Of a stretch of DNA of 64,000 nucleotides, positions 17,501 to 26,288 are shown one piece after another (the stretch's first letter is position 1; every line of letters starts with the position of its first letter). The translations under genes and the position numbers were made by a program. The DNA comes from Geobacter sp. (GTDB lineage Bacteria; Desulfobacterota; Desulfuromonadia; Geobacterales; Geobacteraceae). The notes under the pieces are model-generated. The model saw nothing but the letters and a program-made list of their open reading frames with translations. It had not been told where the DNA came from and did no database searches. The stretch covers positions 62,001-126,000 of the forward strand of contig JACOUQ010000022.1 of the NCBI GenBank assembly GCA_016177775.1, read 5' to 3'.

Positions 17501-18531
17501 ACAAATTTCAAATAAGTGTGGTATTCTTTTGAAATGGTAAGAGGGAATCTTATCAATCAGAGGAGGGGGCCATGGCACGACCGTTACGGATCGCGTATCC
17601 GGGAGCATTTTACCATGTCACATCGAGAGGCAATGAGCAGAAGGACGTATTCAAAAGCCGGAAAGATCGGGAGAAGTTTCTCGAATATCTCGAATCGGCC
17701 ACGCAGCGTTATGGTGCGTCAATCCATGCGTATTGCCTGATGAGCAATCATTATCACCTGCTTCTGGAGACGCCGGCAGCGAACCTGTCACAGATCATGC
17801 AGCATATAAACAGCGCCTACACGACTTACTTCAACGTCAAGCGAAAACGGGCGGGGCACTTGTTCCAAGGAAGGTACAAAGCGATACTTGTCGAGGCCGA
17901 CGAATATGCAACCGAGCTTACCCGCTACATCCACCTGAACCCCGTCAGGGCGAAAATGGCAGTCAGGCCCGAGGACTACCCCTGGTCAAGCTATCGCGGC
18001 TATATCGTCGAAGGCAAAGCACCGGAATGGCTCAAGAGGGAATTCATCCTCGGCAGCTTTGGAAAAAGAAACGCGGATGCCATGAAGAAATACCGCACAT
18101 TTGTCGAAGACTTGCTGGGGAAAGAATACGAAAGCCCTTTGAAGGAAACATTCGGCACGGCAATACTTGGCTCTGTCGGTTTCATAGAAACGATCACGGC
18201 AACACATCTGACGACAAAAGAGGTGGAGAGGGATCTCCCCGCGTTGCGGCAATTCGTTGTCCGCCCCACCCTGGACGAGATACTGAGCACGGTAAAATCG
18301 GTAATAGACAGCGATGAGAAGCTGGCAAGGCAAGCAGGGATGTATCTTTGCCACAGGTATAGCGGAGAAAAGCTGCGAACCATAGGGGAGTTGTTCAACG
18401 TACGTGAATCAGCAATAACAGAAGCGAGCCGCCTGTTCCCTCGGAAGATGGAGAAGGATAAAAAGCTGGAGAAAGCGATGGAGAGGATTAAGGGAGAGTT
18501 GAAAATATGAAATCTGTAGGTCTGACCCTTT
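17491..18531 (+). mobile_element. RAYT (Y1 transposase) element 1 with terminal inverted repeats
   Basis: The left end AGTCAGACCTACAAATTTCA (17491-17510) is mirrored at the right by TGAAATCTGTAGGTCTGACC (18508-18527), with one or two differences. The right inverted repeat overlaps the transposase stop codon. The element joins the giant-gene fragment on its left to a truncated RHS gene on its right, so flanking DNA was lost. Confidence 0.8.
17572..18510 (+). CDS. REP-associated tyrosine transposase (RAYT, Y1_Tnp) with DnaA-like C-terminal HTH
   Basis: Single-strand DNA transposase/nickase of the HUH Y1 family. AGGAGGGGG precedes ATG 17572. The N-terminal RAYT signature is YPGAFYHVTSRGNEQ; the HUH motif is HYHLL in SNHYHLLLET (near 63-72); GHLFQGRYKAI and YIHLNPVR carry the expected tyrosines. 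The C-terminal part (about 240-312; YLCHRYSGEKLRTIGELFNV) resembles the helix-turn-helix of DnaA domain IV, a known RAYT extension. It is intact at 312 residues and similar along its length to the protein at 21552. RAYTs act on REP-like palindromes, often with GTAG at the base; the inverted repeats here read GTAG outward. Confidence 0.93.
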   Translation: MARPLRIAYPGAFYHVTSRGNEQKDVFKSRKDREKFLEYLESATQRYGASIHAYCLMSNHYHLLLETPAANLSQIMQHINSAYTTYFNVKRKRAGHLFQGRYKAILVEADEYATELTRYIHLNPVRAKMAVRPEDYPWSSYRGYIVEGKAPEWLKREFILGSFGKRNADAMKKYRTFVEDLLGKEYESPLKETFGTAILGSVGFIETITATHLTTKEVERDLPALRQFVVRPTLDEILSTVKSVIDSDEKLARQAGMYLCHRYSGEKLRTIGELFNVRESAITEASRLFPRKMEKDKKLEKAMERIKGELKI

Positions 18532-18542
18532 AGTTTTCCCTC

Positions 18543-20115
18543 AAGGCAGGGAAAGTCACCGGTGTGAAGGACCCCTTGGGGAACATGACGTCGCTCTTGC
18601 GCGATGCCCTTGGTCGGGTGACCAGCCAGACCGACGCCAACGGCAACACGACCACTTACACCTTCGACACTCTCGGCCGCATCGCAAAGCAAACCGACGC
18701 CAGCGGCGGGGAAACCCGATTCGGTTACGACAGCAGGGGGAACCTGACGAGTCTCACCGACCCGAACGGCAATGCCACCCGGTTCGAGTACGATCTGGCG
18801 GGAAGGAAGACGAAAGAAATTCGCCCGATGGGCCAGGTGGCCGAGTACGGCTACTACCCGAACGGCCTTCTCAAGACCGTGAAGGACGCCAAAAACCAGA
18901 CGACCACCTACGCCTACGACACGGCAAACCGCCTTGCCGAGGTGCTCTACGCCGACGGCAAAAAGGACACCTTCGGCTACGACGCTGGCGGGAACATGAC
19001 AAGCTACGCCAAAGAGGGCGTAAGCGAGACGATCACCTATGACGAACTGAACCGTAAAACATCGGAAACCGTCAACTATGGCACGTTCAGCAAGACCTTC
19101 TCCTACAGCTATGACAACAGGGGGAACAAGGCGAGCTTCACCACCCCCGAAGGAAAGGTATACACCTACAGCTACAACAAGAACAGCCAACCGACAGCCA
19201 TAGGCTTCGACGGCAAGACGATCCAACTCGATTACCAGGCAAACCGGCTGGTGAAGCAAACGCTCCCCAACGGTGTAGCCACCGACTTTCAGTACAACGC
19301 TGCAAGCTGGCTTGCTGCCATCACTACCAAGAATGCGACAGCCACCCTCGCGAACAGCCAGTACGGCTTCGACAAGGTGGGTAACATCACCGGCAAGACC
19401 ACCGAGCAGGGGAGCCATAGCTACGGCTACGATCCCACATACCAGCTCAACAGTGCGATTCATCCGACGCTGCCGGCGGAAGTTTTCAGCTACGACAAGA
19501 CCGGTAACCGCACCAACAGCGGCTACAGCCACAATGCCAACAATGAGTTGACAGCGGGCAATGGCGCAAGCTTTACCTATGACCTTAGCGGCAACACCAC
19601 GCAGAAGAAGGTAGGTGAGGAGTTAACCGGCTATACTTACAACAGCGCTGACCGGCTGGAAAGCGTGCAGCTGCCCGATGGGAGAATTGCCACCTACACC
19701 TACGATCCGTTTGGCAGGCGGATCAGGAAGGATGTGGCGGGGGAAGTCACCTACTTTGTTTATGCTGACGAAGGGCTGATTGGCGAGTATGATGCGCAGG
19801 GGAACCAGCAGAAGGGGTATGGCTGGAAGCCGGATGGCACCTGGGGCACGAACCCGGTCTTCATGTTGGAGGATGGGAATTACTACTTCTACCAAAACGA
19901 TCATCTGGGGACGCCTCAGAAGCTAACAGACGAAGCGGGCAACATCGTCTGGAGTGCCGATTATACAGCCTTTGGGCAGGCAAATGTCGAGCCAGCTTCA
20001 ACGGTTACCAACAACCTCCGGTTCCCGGGCCAGTACTGGGATGAGGAAACGGGGCTGCATTGGAATTGGCATCGGTACTATGATCCAAACAGTGGGAGGT
20101 ATTTAGAGTCAGACC
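18543..20115. repeat. duplicated RHS core, copy A
   Basis: Closely matches 23660-25232. Both ends align at the same offset (5117), so no net insertion or deletion is present over about 1.57 kb. Similarity stops just after the DPIG motif, where the toxin tips begin. Confidence 0.85.
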
Positions 20116-20798
20116 CGATAGGGATGAAGGGCGGTTTAAATATATACCGATATGCCCTAAACACCCCCACTACATTTTTTGATGAGGATGGGCTTAACCC
20201 AGGACCGATTCATCCCGGCAATGGGCCATTTGGGGTCGTGGATGTCAGATCGGGAAACGGGATTATTGATCACACCGTTCTAGGCGCGCTTAACACAGTA
20301 GCTAATACTGCAAATTTGGTTGCAAATAAGTTGTGGCCAATCGTCGACTTCATGGGATCAGATGATATGGTTGCGCTGACACAGGCTACCCCTCCGATGC
20401 CATGGCTGCCAGATGATATACCTGTAACCATTTTTACGGGGCTTTCAAAGCTTGGAAAGGTTGCGAAAGGTGCACAATGTGAAAAAACTCAGTTAAGTGT
20501 TCAAGATAAACTCCTAAGGTATCTGTTAAATTTGAATCACCCAAAAGGAAAAGATAAAGCTATATGGTTCGAAAAGGCACTTGGATTTACAATCAGTAAT
20601 GCTGATGATTTAGCTAAACAAATTATATTCAATCCCGAACACGCAGTTGTTAAGGAAGTCACTCAACACGGAACCATTTATAATCAAGTCATTTCAATTA
20701 CAGGAGCAAATGGAAAGGTTATTGATGTTACCTTTGCATGGATTAGAAACAATGATGGGATAGTTAGACTTGTTACAGCGGTTCCAGCAAAGAGGTGA
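18564..20798 (+). CDS. RHS-repeat protein, 5'-truncated, with DUF6883-type toxin tip
   Basis: The C-terminal part of an RHS/YD-repeat toxin. Homology to the RHS gene at 22532 begins at 18543, right after RAYT element 1, so the N-terminus and its export signal are missing. GTG 18564 is the first possible start and has no clear ribosome binding site. YD repeats (about 1-385) lead to the RHS-associated core (FGRRIRKDVAG, YFYQNDHLGTPQKL, RYYDPNSGRYLESDPIG) ending near 520. The AT-rich tip (520-744) ends in a domain with YLLNLNHPKGKDKAIWFEKA and TFAWI...VRLVTAVPAK, matching my knowledge of DUF6883, a toxin-associated family. The immunity-type gene follows with four bases between stop and start. 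Confidence 0.85.
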   Translation: MKDPLGNMTSLLRDALGRVTSQTDANGNTTTYTFDTLGRIAKQTDASGGETRFGYDSRGNLTSLTDPNGNATRFEYDLAGRKTKEIRPMGQVAEYGYYPNGLLKTVKDAKNQTTTYAYDTANRLAEVLYADGKKDTFGYDAGGNMTSYAKEGVSETITYDELNRKTSETVNYGTFSKTFSYSYDNRGNKASFTTPEGKVYTYSYNKNSQPTAIGFDGKTIQLDYQANRLVKQTLPNGVATDFQYNAASWLAAITTKNATATLANSQYGFDKVGNITGKTTEQGSHSYGYDPTYQLNSAIHPTLPAEVFSYDKTGNRTNSGYSHNANNELTAGNGASFTYDLSGNTTQKKVGEELTGYTYNSADRLESVQLPDGRIATYTYDPFGRRIRKDVAGEVTYFVYADEGLIGEYDAQGNQQKGYGWKPDGTWGTNPVFMLEDGNYYFYQNDHLGTPQKLTDEAGNIVWSADYTAFGQANVEPASTVTNNLRFPGQYWDEETGLHWNWHRYYDPNSGRYLESDPIGMKGGLNIYRYALNTPTTFFDEDGLNPGPIHPGNGPFGVVDVRSGNGIIDHTVLGALNTVANTANLVANKLWPIVDFMGSDDMVALTQATPPMPWLPDDIPVTIFTGLSKLGKVAKGAQCEKTQLSVQDKLLRYLLNLNHPKGKDKAIWFEKALGFTISNADDLAKQIIFNPEHAVVKEVTQHGTIYNQVISITGANGKVIDVTFAWIRNNDGIVRLVTAVPAKR

Positions 20799-20802
20799 AA
20801 TG

Positions 20803-21024
20803 ATGAAATTTAACGAGTATGATGTTGTTAGATTAAGGTGTGACATTCCAAATCACAACTTAAAAAAAGGAGATGTTGGTACTATATTGATTGTATTTGA
20901 ATCTCAATCAAATGATTATGAAGTTGAATTCTGCGATGAAGAAGGAATAACTCTAGCACTTCTAACTTTGAATGAAAAACAGCTTGATATTGTGTGGCCA
21001 GAGCCAGAAGGAAAACAACCATAA
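20803..21024 (+). CDS. DUF4926-type immunity protein for the RHS tip
   Basis: Small protein of 73 residues matching DUF4926: YDVVRLRCDIPNHNLKKGDV, then YEVEFCDEEG and LLTLNEKQLDIV. Two adjacent ATGs (20800, 20803) follow the RHS stop; AGAGG gives better spacing to 20803. Translation is probably coupled to the toxin. DUF4926 proteins are known next to DUF6883 toxin domains, so an immunity role is likely. Its stop codon lies inside the first AACCATAAG repeat. Confidence 0.85.
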   Translation: MKFNEYDVVRLRCDIPNHNLKKGDVGTILIVFESQSNDYEVEFCDEEGITLALLTLNEKQLDIVWPEPEGKQP

Positions 21025-21062
21025 GGGCAGGTCTAAGAGCAACCATAAGGGTCAGGTCTACA
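21017..21062. repeat. AACCATAAG repeat pair, left of intron fragment
   Basis: Two motif copies (21017, 21041) with GGTCTAAGAGC between them, ending in GGGTCAGGTCTACA. Apart from one missing base it is identical to 21425-21471, so the intron fragment is flanked by 46-47 bp direct repeats. Confidence 0.85.
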
Positions 21063-21418
21063 GTGCGGCCGGGCAAGGTCGCGTAATCTAGCGGGTGAGA
21101 ATCCCGCCCCGGAAGGTTGGCCAGCCACCGGGTAGCAAGTCCTTGGAGGCTGTATGGCAACATACAGCTTTAAGCGTAGGACAGCAAGCAGGCAGGCCGT
21201 AAGCCGCAAGGCTGAAGGGATTGAGCCCCGTAAGTGACGCGTTGGGAAGGACCACGCTCTTGTAGAAGCGGAAGTCAATATGGATGTATCCGATAATGGC
21301 AAGGATGCATTCGCTTCCTCGGGGTCAGTGACCATGGCATGTCTGACATTGTGATTAAGCGGCAACCCGGGAGGCCCCACGTTTCTTCCCGCAAGGGGAG
21401 TATGCCGGACAACCGAAG
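21063..21418 (+). mobile_element. group II intron 5' fragment (truncated copy)
   Basis: Begins with the group II 5' consensus GTGCGG and matches 26315-26670 with few differences and no net indel (offset 5252). It stops at ACAACCGAAG, before any reverse transcriptase sequence, where the next AACCATAAG array begins. It lacks domains V and VI and cannot splice by itself. Confidence 0.85.
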
Positions 21419-21424
21419 GAGAGC

Positions 21425-21471
21425 AACCATAAGGGTCAGGTCTAAGAGCAACCATAAGGGTCAGGTCTACA
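21425..21471. repeat. AACCATAAG repeat pair, left of RAYT element 2
   Basis: Copies at 21425 and 21450 in the same arrangement as 21017-21062. The array runs into the left inverted repeat of RAYT element 2. Confidence 0.85.
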
Positions 21472-22507
21472 TTCTACACAAAACCTGAATTCTTTGATAT
21501 GATAGAGGGCAGCTCCATCACGTTACACTCTATCGATCAAAGGAGAGAGCAATGGCACGACCATTACGAATCGAGTATCCGGGAGCGTTTTATCATGTCA
21601 CGTCTCGTGGGAATGAACAGAAGGACATATTCAAAAGCCGGAGGGATCGGGAGAAGTTCCTTGAATATCTGGCATCGGCAACGGAGCGATACGGGGCGGT
21701 AGTTCACGCCTATTGCCTGATGAACAACCATTACCACCTGTTGCTGGAAACACCATCCGGTAACCTATCGCAGATAATGCGACACATTAACGGGGCATAT
21801 ACGACCTACTTCAACGTCAAGAGAAAGAGGTCGGGTCATCTGTTCCAGGGAAGATACAAGGCGATCCTTGTCGAGGCCGATGAATACCTGGTGGAGCTTT
21901 CCCGCTACATACACCTGAACCCGGTCAAGGTCGGGATCGTCGAAAGGCCAGAGCACTACCAATGGTCCAGCTACCAAAGCTTCATTGGGCAAAGCAAACC
22001 GCCAGCATGGCTGAGAACCGGTTTTATCCTCGGCTGCTTTGCAAAGAAAGAAGCGGACGCCCGGAAGAAGTATAGGAGCTTTGTTGAAGATATGATCGGC
22101 AAAGAATACGAAAGCCCATTGAGCAAAATCTTCGGTGCATCGATATTGGGGAGTGCCGACTTTATAGAAGAAATATCATCGGCGCATATCCGGGAAAAGG
22201 AAGACGCAAATATTCCTGCGCTCAAGCATTTTGCCAACAGGCCTTCGCCGGAAGAAATCATGAAGGAAGCAATAGCCGCATTTCATAGCAACGAAAAGCT
22301 GGCGAGGCAGGTGAGCATCTATCTTTGCCATAAATACAGCGGCATGAGACTTCAGGAAATAGGAGATCGCTTCAACGTGCGAGATACGGCGATAAGTGAA
22401 GCGAGCAGAAGGCTTGTCCGGAAACTGGAGACGGATGAGGAGCTGGGAAGAAAGGTCGAGAAAATAAAGGGAAAGTTGTAAAAGTGTAGAATGTAGACCT
22501 GACCCTT
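21456..22507 (+). mobile_element. RAYT (Y1 transposase) element 2 with perfect 24-bp terminal inverted repeats
   Basis: The left end 21456-21479 (AAGGGTCAGGTCTACATTCT...) is the exact reverse complement of 22484-22507. The transposase gene fills the element. The right end lies directly against an interrupted RHS reading frame. The perfect repeats suggest more recent movement than element 1. Confidence 0.88.
21552..22481 (+). CDS. REP-associated tyrosine transposase (RAYT, Y1_Tnp) with DnaA-like C-terminal HTH
   Basis: Second RAYT, 309 residues, intact, with AGGAGAG before ATG 21552. The motifs match those of the 17572 copy: YPGAFYHVTSRGNEQ, HYHLL in NNHYHLLLET, GHLFQGRYKAI, YIHLNPVK. A C-terminal DnaA-domain-IV-like HTH follows (YLCHKYSGMRLQEIGDRFNV). 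The two proteins are alike at the N-terminus but differ through the middle (about 185-235), so they are related copies rather than a recent duplication. It lies inside the 24-bp inverted repeats and the right repeat begins just after its stop. It probably mobilises its own element and perhaps the solo repeats nearby. Confidence 0.93.
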   Translation: MARPLRIEYPGAFYHVTSRGNEQKDIFKSRRDREKFLEYLASATERYGAVVHAYCLMNNHYHLLLETPSGNLSQIMRHINGAYTTYFNVKRKRSGHLFQGRYKAILVEADEYLVELSRYIHLNPVKVGIVERPEHYQWSSYQSFIGQSKPPAWLRTGFILGCFAKKEADARKKYRSFVEDMIGKEYESPLSKIFGASILGSADFIEEISSAHIREKEDANIPALKHFANRPSPEEIMKEAIAAFHSNEKLARQVSIYLCHKYSGMRLQEIGDRFNVRDTAISEASRRLVRKLETDEELGRKVEKIKGKL

Positions 22508-22531
22508 TAGGGTTCTCTCGTCTACGACCAG

Positions 22532-25500
22532 ATGGGCGAATTCAACCGGCTCCTCAAGAAGACCGACCCGGAAGGGCATGTCACCAACATCGAGTACAAA
22601 CCGAAGCAGCTTGTCGTCACCAAGGTAACCGAGCCGGGCGGCGGAGTCCGCACATTCGACTACGACTTCAAGGGGTACACCTTCTACTCGACCGACACCC
22701 GTGGCAACGTCACGGTATACAAGGCGAACATGGACGGTAAGATGACCCTTACCACCAAGAACGGCCGGATCATCAAGAAAATCGACTACCAGGCCGACCG
22801 CACCCAGGTCATCACCGACGAGAGCGGCAACACCACAAGAATCCAGACAAACGAGAAGGAAGACCCGATCCGGATCATCGATGGCGAGGGACACGAGACC
22901 CGCATCGAGTACAACCAGTATTGGAAAGTCGCGAAGATCACCGATCCCCTCGGTAACGTGACAACCTTCAACTACGATGAAAAGGAGAACCTGACCGTCG
23001 TCACCGACCCGGCGGGGCAGAAGACTCTCTTCGATTACGACCGGTACGGCAATGCGGTCAAGATGACCAAAGGCCAGGGAGCGGAAGCCGCCGTTACCAG
23101 CTACGAGTACGACGGCAGGGGAAATGTTGCCAAGCTCACCGACCCGCTGGGTAACGTGACGATTCTCGGCTACGACGCCTACGGCCATTTGAACAAGTTT
23201 ACCGACCCGAGCGGCAACGTCACAACCGTCACCAACGACCTCATAGGCCGGCCGCTCGCCGTTGAAAACCCGCTTGGCGGCAAGAAGAGCATTACCTGGG
23301 ACAAGAAGGGGAACGTAACTTCCGTAACCGATGAATTGAACCGCACCACCAGCTTTACCTACGACTTCAAGGGCCGGGTCACCTCGGCCATTGACCCGCA
23401 AGGCAACAAAACGGTCTTCGCCTACGACGGCGAGGGGAACCTTACGGAAAAGAGGGAACTCGCAGGCACAGCCGACGAGACGATAACCTCCTTCACCTAC
23501 GACTTCCTCAACCGCCTGGAGAGCGTCACCGACCCGCTCGGCAACGTCGCCCGTTATGAGTACGCCGGCACAACAGGATGCACCACGTGCAGCGGGAGCG
23601 CGGCCATCCCGGTAAAGATCACCGACCCGCTCGGCAATGTGACACAAAACATCTTCAACAAGGCGGGAAGCATCACCGGTGTGAAGGACCCGCTGGGGAA
23701 CGTGACGTCGCTCTTGCGCGATGCCCTTGGCCGGGTAACCAGCCAGACCGACGCTAACGGCAACACGAGCACTTACACCTTCGACACTCTCGGCCGCATC
23801 GCTAAGCAAACCGACGCCAACGGCGGGGAAACCCGATTCGGTTATGACAGCAGAGGGAACCTGACCAGTCTCACCGACCCGAACGGCAACACCACCCGAT
23901 TCGAATACGATCTGGCGGGAAGGAAGACGAAAGAAATCCGCCCGAGGGGCCAGGTGGCCGAGTACGGTTACTACCCGAACGGCCTTCTCAAGACCGTGAA
24001 GGATGCCAAAAACCAGACTACCACCTACGCCTACGACAATGCAAACCGCCTCGCCGAGGTGCTCTACGCCGACGGCAAAAAGGATACCTTCGGCTACGAC
24101 GCTGTCGGGAACATGACAAGTTACGCCAAGGAGGGTGTAAGCGGGACGATCACCTATGACGAACTGAACCGGAAAACATCGGAAACCGTCAACTACGGCA
24201 CGTTCAGCAAGACCTTCTCCTACAGCTATGACAACAAGGGGAACAAGGCGAGCTTCACCACCCCCGATGGAAAGGTCTACAGCTACAGCTACAACAAGAA
24301 CAGCCAGCCGACAGCCATGGGCTTCGACGGCAAGACGATCCAACTCGATTACCAGTGGGACCGGCTGACCAAGCAAACGCTTCCCAATGGCGTTGCCACC
24401 GATTACCAGTACAACGCCGCGAGCTGGCTTGCGGCCATCACCACAAAGAATACCACAACGACCCTCGCGAGCAGCCAGTATGGCTTCGACAAAGTGGGTA
24501 ACATCACCGGCAAGACCACCGAGCAGGGGAACCACAGCTTCGGCTACGATCCCACTTACCAGCTCAGCAGTGCGACTCATCCGACGCTGCCGGCGGAAGC
24601 TTACAGCTACGACAAGACCGGTAACCGCACCAACAGTGGCTACAGCCACAATGCCAACAATGAGCTGACGGCAGGCAACAATACAATCTTCACCCACGAC
24701 CCGAACGGCAACACCACGCAGAAGAAAGTGGGAGAGGAGATCACCGGCTATACTTACAACAGCGCTGACCGGCTGGAAAGCGTGCAGCTGCCCGATGGGA
24801 GAATTGCCACCTACACCTACGATCCGTTTGGCAGGCGGATCAGGAAGGATGTGGCGGGGGAAGTCACCTACTATGTTTATGCTGACGAAGGGCTGATTGG
24901 CGAGTATGATGCGCAGGGGAACCAGCAGAAGGGCTATGGCTGGAAGCCGGACGGCCTCTGGGGGACGGACCCGGTCTTCATGGCGGAGGATGGGAATTAC
25001 TACTTCTACCAGAATGACCATCTGGGGACGCCGCAGAAGCTGGTGGATGAGAGCGGAAATATCGTCTGGAGTGCTGAGTATTCGGCCTTTGGGCAGGCCG
25101 CAGTTGATCCAGCTTCGACGGTTGATAACAACCTGCGGTTTCCGGGCCAGTATTGGGATGAGGAATCCGGGCTGCATTATAACTGGAACCGGTACTATGA
25201 TCCGGGGGCTGGGAGGTATATAAGCGTAGACCCAATTGGATTTCTAAGCGGGGATCCGAATTTTTATAGGTATGTCGAAAACACTACAAATAATTATACT
25301 GATAGTTTAGGTCTCTATACTGAAAGTGGAGGACTATATTATGACGATAATGGAAATATTATAGGTGAGAAAGGTCTAGAAGAGCCACTTATTGATCCAA
25401 TAGATTTAATTCCAATAGCAGTAGCTGCACGTGGTGCCAAGCTTTTTTTGACAACTCTCAACACAGGCGTTAGAGGCTATCTCGCAAATAGGGCTTTAAG

Positions 25501-25861
25501 ACAATCTTATAATGCAACTGCTAAATCAATTAAGATATTGAACAAAAAACTTGCTAAAGATGGTGTCTGTGCAAAAGGAAGAGCAGAAATAGCTTCGGGG
25601 ATCAGACATGAGGCTAGGATGGGCACAAGAGGAAATATGAAGAATGCTGATCAGGTTAATAAGCTTCGGGCAAGAGATGCAGCTGAATATAAGGGAAATC
25701 CTGATGGTCCAGACTGGAATCAGTTGGTAGAAAAATATACACAAAAATTGAATGACAAATATGGACCAAACGGTTTTACACAAAATGATGTATATGAAGA
25801 AATAATAAATGCCGCGTCTCGTACAGACACTTGGAAGAACATTCAATATTTAACATGGTGA
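22532..25861 (+). CDS. RHS-repeat protein, 5'-truncated, with distinct C-terminal toxin tip
   Basis: RHS/YD-repeat protein of 1109 residues from the first ATG. The RHS frame continues upstream (GSLVYDQMG) to the RAYT element's right end, where a stop occurs, so the N-terminus was cut off. YD repeats cover about 1-770. A TTGCTTCSGSA insert near 350 is followed by the RHS core (FGRRIRKDVAG, YFYQNDHLGTPQKL) ending at DPIGF near 900-905. Residues 350-900 are nearly the same as in the RHS protein at 18564. The AT-rich tip (905-1109) is unrelated to that protein's tip; it has a hydrophobic segment near 935, a basic region and GNPDGPDWNQLVEKY near its end. I do not recognise its activity. A DUF7079-type gene follows. 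Confidence 0.85.
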   Translation: MGEFNRLLKKTDPEGHVTNIEYKPKQLVVTKVTEPGGGVRTFDYDFKGYTFYSTDTRGNVTVYKANMDGKMTLTTKNGRIIKKIDYQADRTQVITDESGNTTRIQTNEKEDPIRIIDGEGHETRIEYNQYWKVAKITDPLGNVTTFNYDEKENLTVVTDPAGQKTLFDYDRYGNAVKMTKGQGAEAAVTSYEYDGRGNVAKLTDPLGNVTILGYDAYGHLNKFTDPSGNVTTVTNDLIGRPLAVENPLGGKKSITWDKKGNVTSVTDELNRTTSFTYDFKGRVTSAIDPQGNKTVFAYDGEGNLTEKRELAGTADETITSFTYDFLNRLESVTDPLGNVARYEYAGTTGCTTCSGSAAIPVKITDPLGNVTQNIFNKAGSITGVKDPLGNVTSLLRDALGRVTSQTDANGNTSTYTFDTLGRIAKQTDANGGETRFGYDSRGNLTSLTDPNGNTTRFEYDLAGRKTKEIRPRGQVAEYGYYPNGLLKTVKDAKNQTTTYAYDNANRLAEVLYADGKKDTFGYDAVGNMTSYAKEGVSGTITYDELNRKTSETVNYGTFSKTFSYSYDNKGNKASFTTPDGKVYSYSYNKNSQPTAMGFDGKTIQLDYQWDRLTKQTLPNGVATDYQYNAASWLAAITTKNTTTTLASSQYGFDKVGNITGKTTEQGNHSFGYDPTYQLSSATHPTLPAEAYSYDKTGNRTNSGYSHNANNELTAGNNTIFTHDPNGNTTQKKVGEEITGYTYNSADRLESVQLPDGRIATYTYDPFGRRIRKDVAGEVTYYVYADEGLIGEYDAQGNQQKGYGWKPDGLWGTDPVFMAEDGNYYFYQNDHLGTPQKLVDESGNIVWSAEYSAFGQAAVDPASTVDNNLRFPGQYWDEESGLHYNWNRYYDPGAGRYISVDPIGFLSGDPNFYRYVENTTNNYTDSLGLYTESGGLYYDDNGNIIGEKGLEEPLIDPIDLIPIAVAARGAKLFLTTLNTGVRGYLANRALRQSYNATAKSIKILNKKLAKDGVCAKGRAEIASGIRHEARMGTRGNMKNADQVNKLRARDAAEYKGNPDGPDWNQLVEKYTQKLNDKYGPNGFTQNDVYEEIINAASRTDTWKNIQYLTW
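23660..25232. repeat. duplicated RHS core, copy B
   Basis: Partner of 18543-20115, at a constant offset of 5117 at both ends. Homologous recombination between the copies could delete or swap the intervening toxin and immunity genes. Confidence 0.85.
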
Positions 25862-25880
25862 TTATAGGAAGGTATTGTTT

Positions 25881-26240
25881 ATGAAACATCCAGCAGATGA
25901 CATTGAATCAAGAAAAGAAATCTGGCGGGTTATGCAATATTTGTGGATGGATACTGATCCTAATGACATGATTGATTCTATTTCTGTAGCATGTGCAAAA
26001 TCATGTTATAAAATTAATGAAATTGAAGCAATTTATTGGAATGAGGTTTGGCCGGCAGTTAAATTTAATAGACAACAGGTAATTGGGGAATGGGTTGGAT
26101 TTGACATTGAATGGCTTTCAAAAAGGATATTAGAAGTGAACCAATTCGGAAAACCATTGCCAATAAAATTTTTTGATTTGTACACATGGTGGTGGTGGAT
26201 AAAGTTAAAGAGAAAAATTGAGAAGATAAGGAAAGGATAG
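25881..26240 (+). CDS. DUF7079-type immunity protein for the second RHS tip
   Basis: 119-residue soluble protein. AGGAAGG eight bases upstream supports ATG 25881. The pattern IWRVMQYLWMDTD, EIEAIYWNEVWPAV and GEWVGFDIEWLSKRI fits the DUF7079 family as I recall it. It starts 20 bases after the RHS stop and shares the AT-rich composition of the toxin tip. An immunity role is inferred from position and family habit. After its stop come the AACCATAAG array and the group II intron, the same order as in the first RHS unit. Confidence 0.78.
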   Translation: MKHPADDIESRKEIWRVMQYLWMDTDPNDMIDSISVACAKSCYKINEIEAIYWNEVWPAVKFNRQQVIGEWVGFDIEWLSKRILEVNQFGKPLPIKFFDLYTWWWWIKLKRKIEKIRKG

Positions 26241-26253
26241 ATGTCAATAGAGC

Positions 26254-26288
26254 AACCATAAGCACAACCATAAGCGCACAACCATAAG
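26254..26288. repeat. AACCATAAG repeat array, left of the full group II intron
   Basis: Three copies (26254, 26266, 26280). They lead into GGGGTCAAGTCTCAA, a diverged form of the GGGTCAGGTCTACA junction, and the intron starts directly after it. Confidence 0.85.

Noticed and set aside
18000-19532. 510-codon open frame on the minus strand
   Set aside because: Spans the end of a transposase gene and the start of an RHS gene on the opposite strand; no motif.
22352-25177. 941-codon open frame on the minus strand
   Set aside because: It lies opposite the RHS repeat gene. The open frame follows from the repeated codon pattern of the RHS strand and has no ribosome site or recognisable domain.
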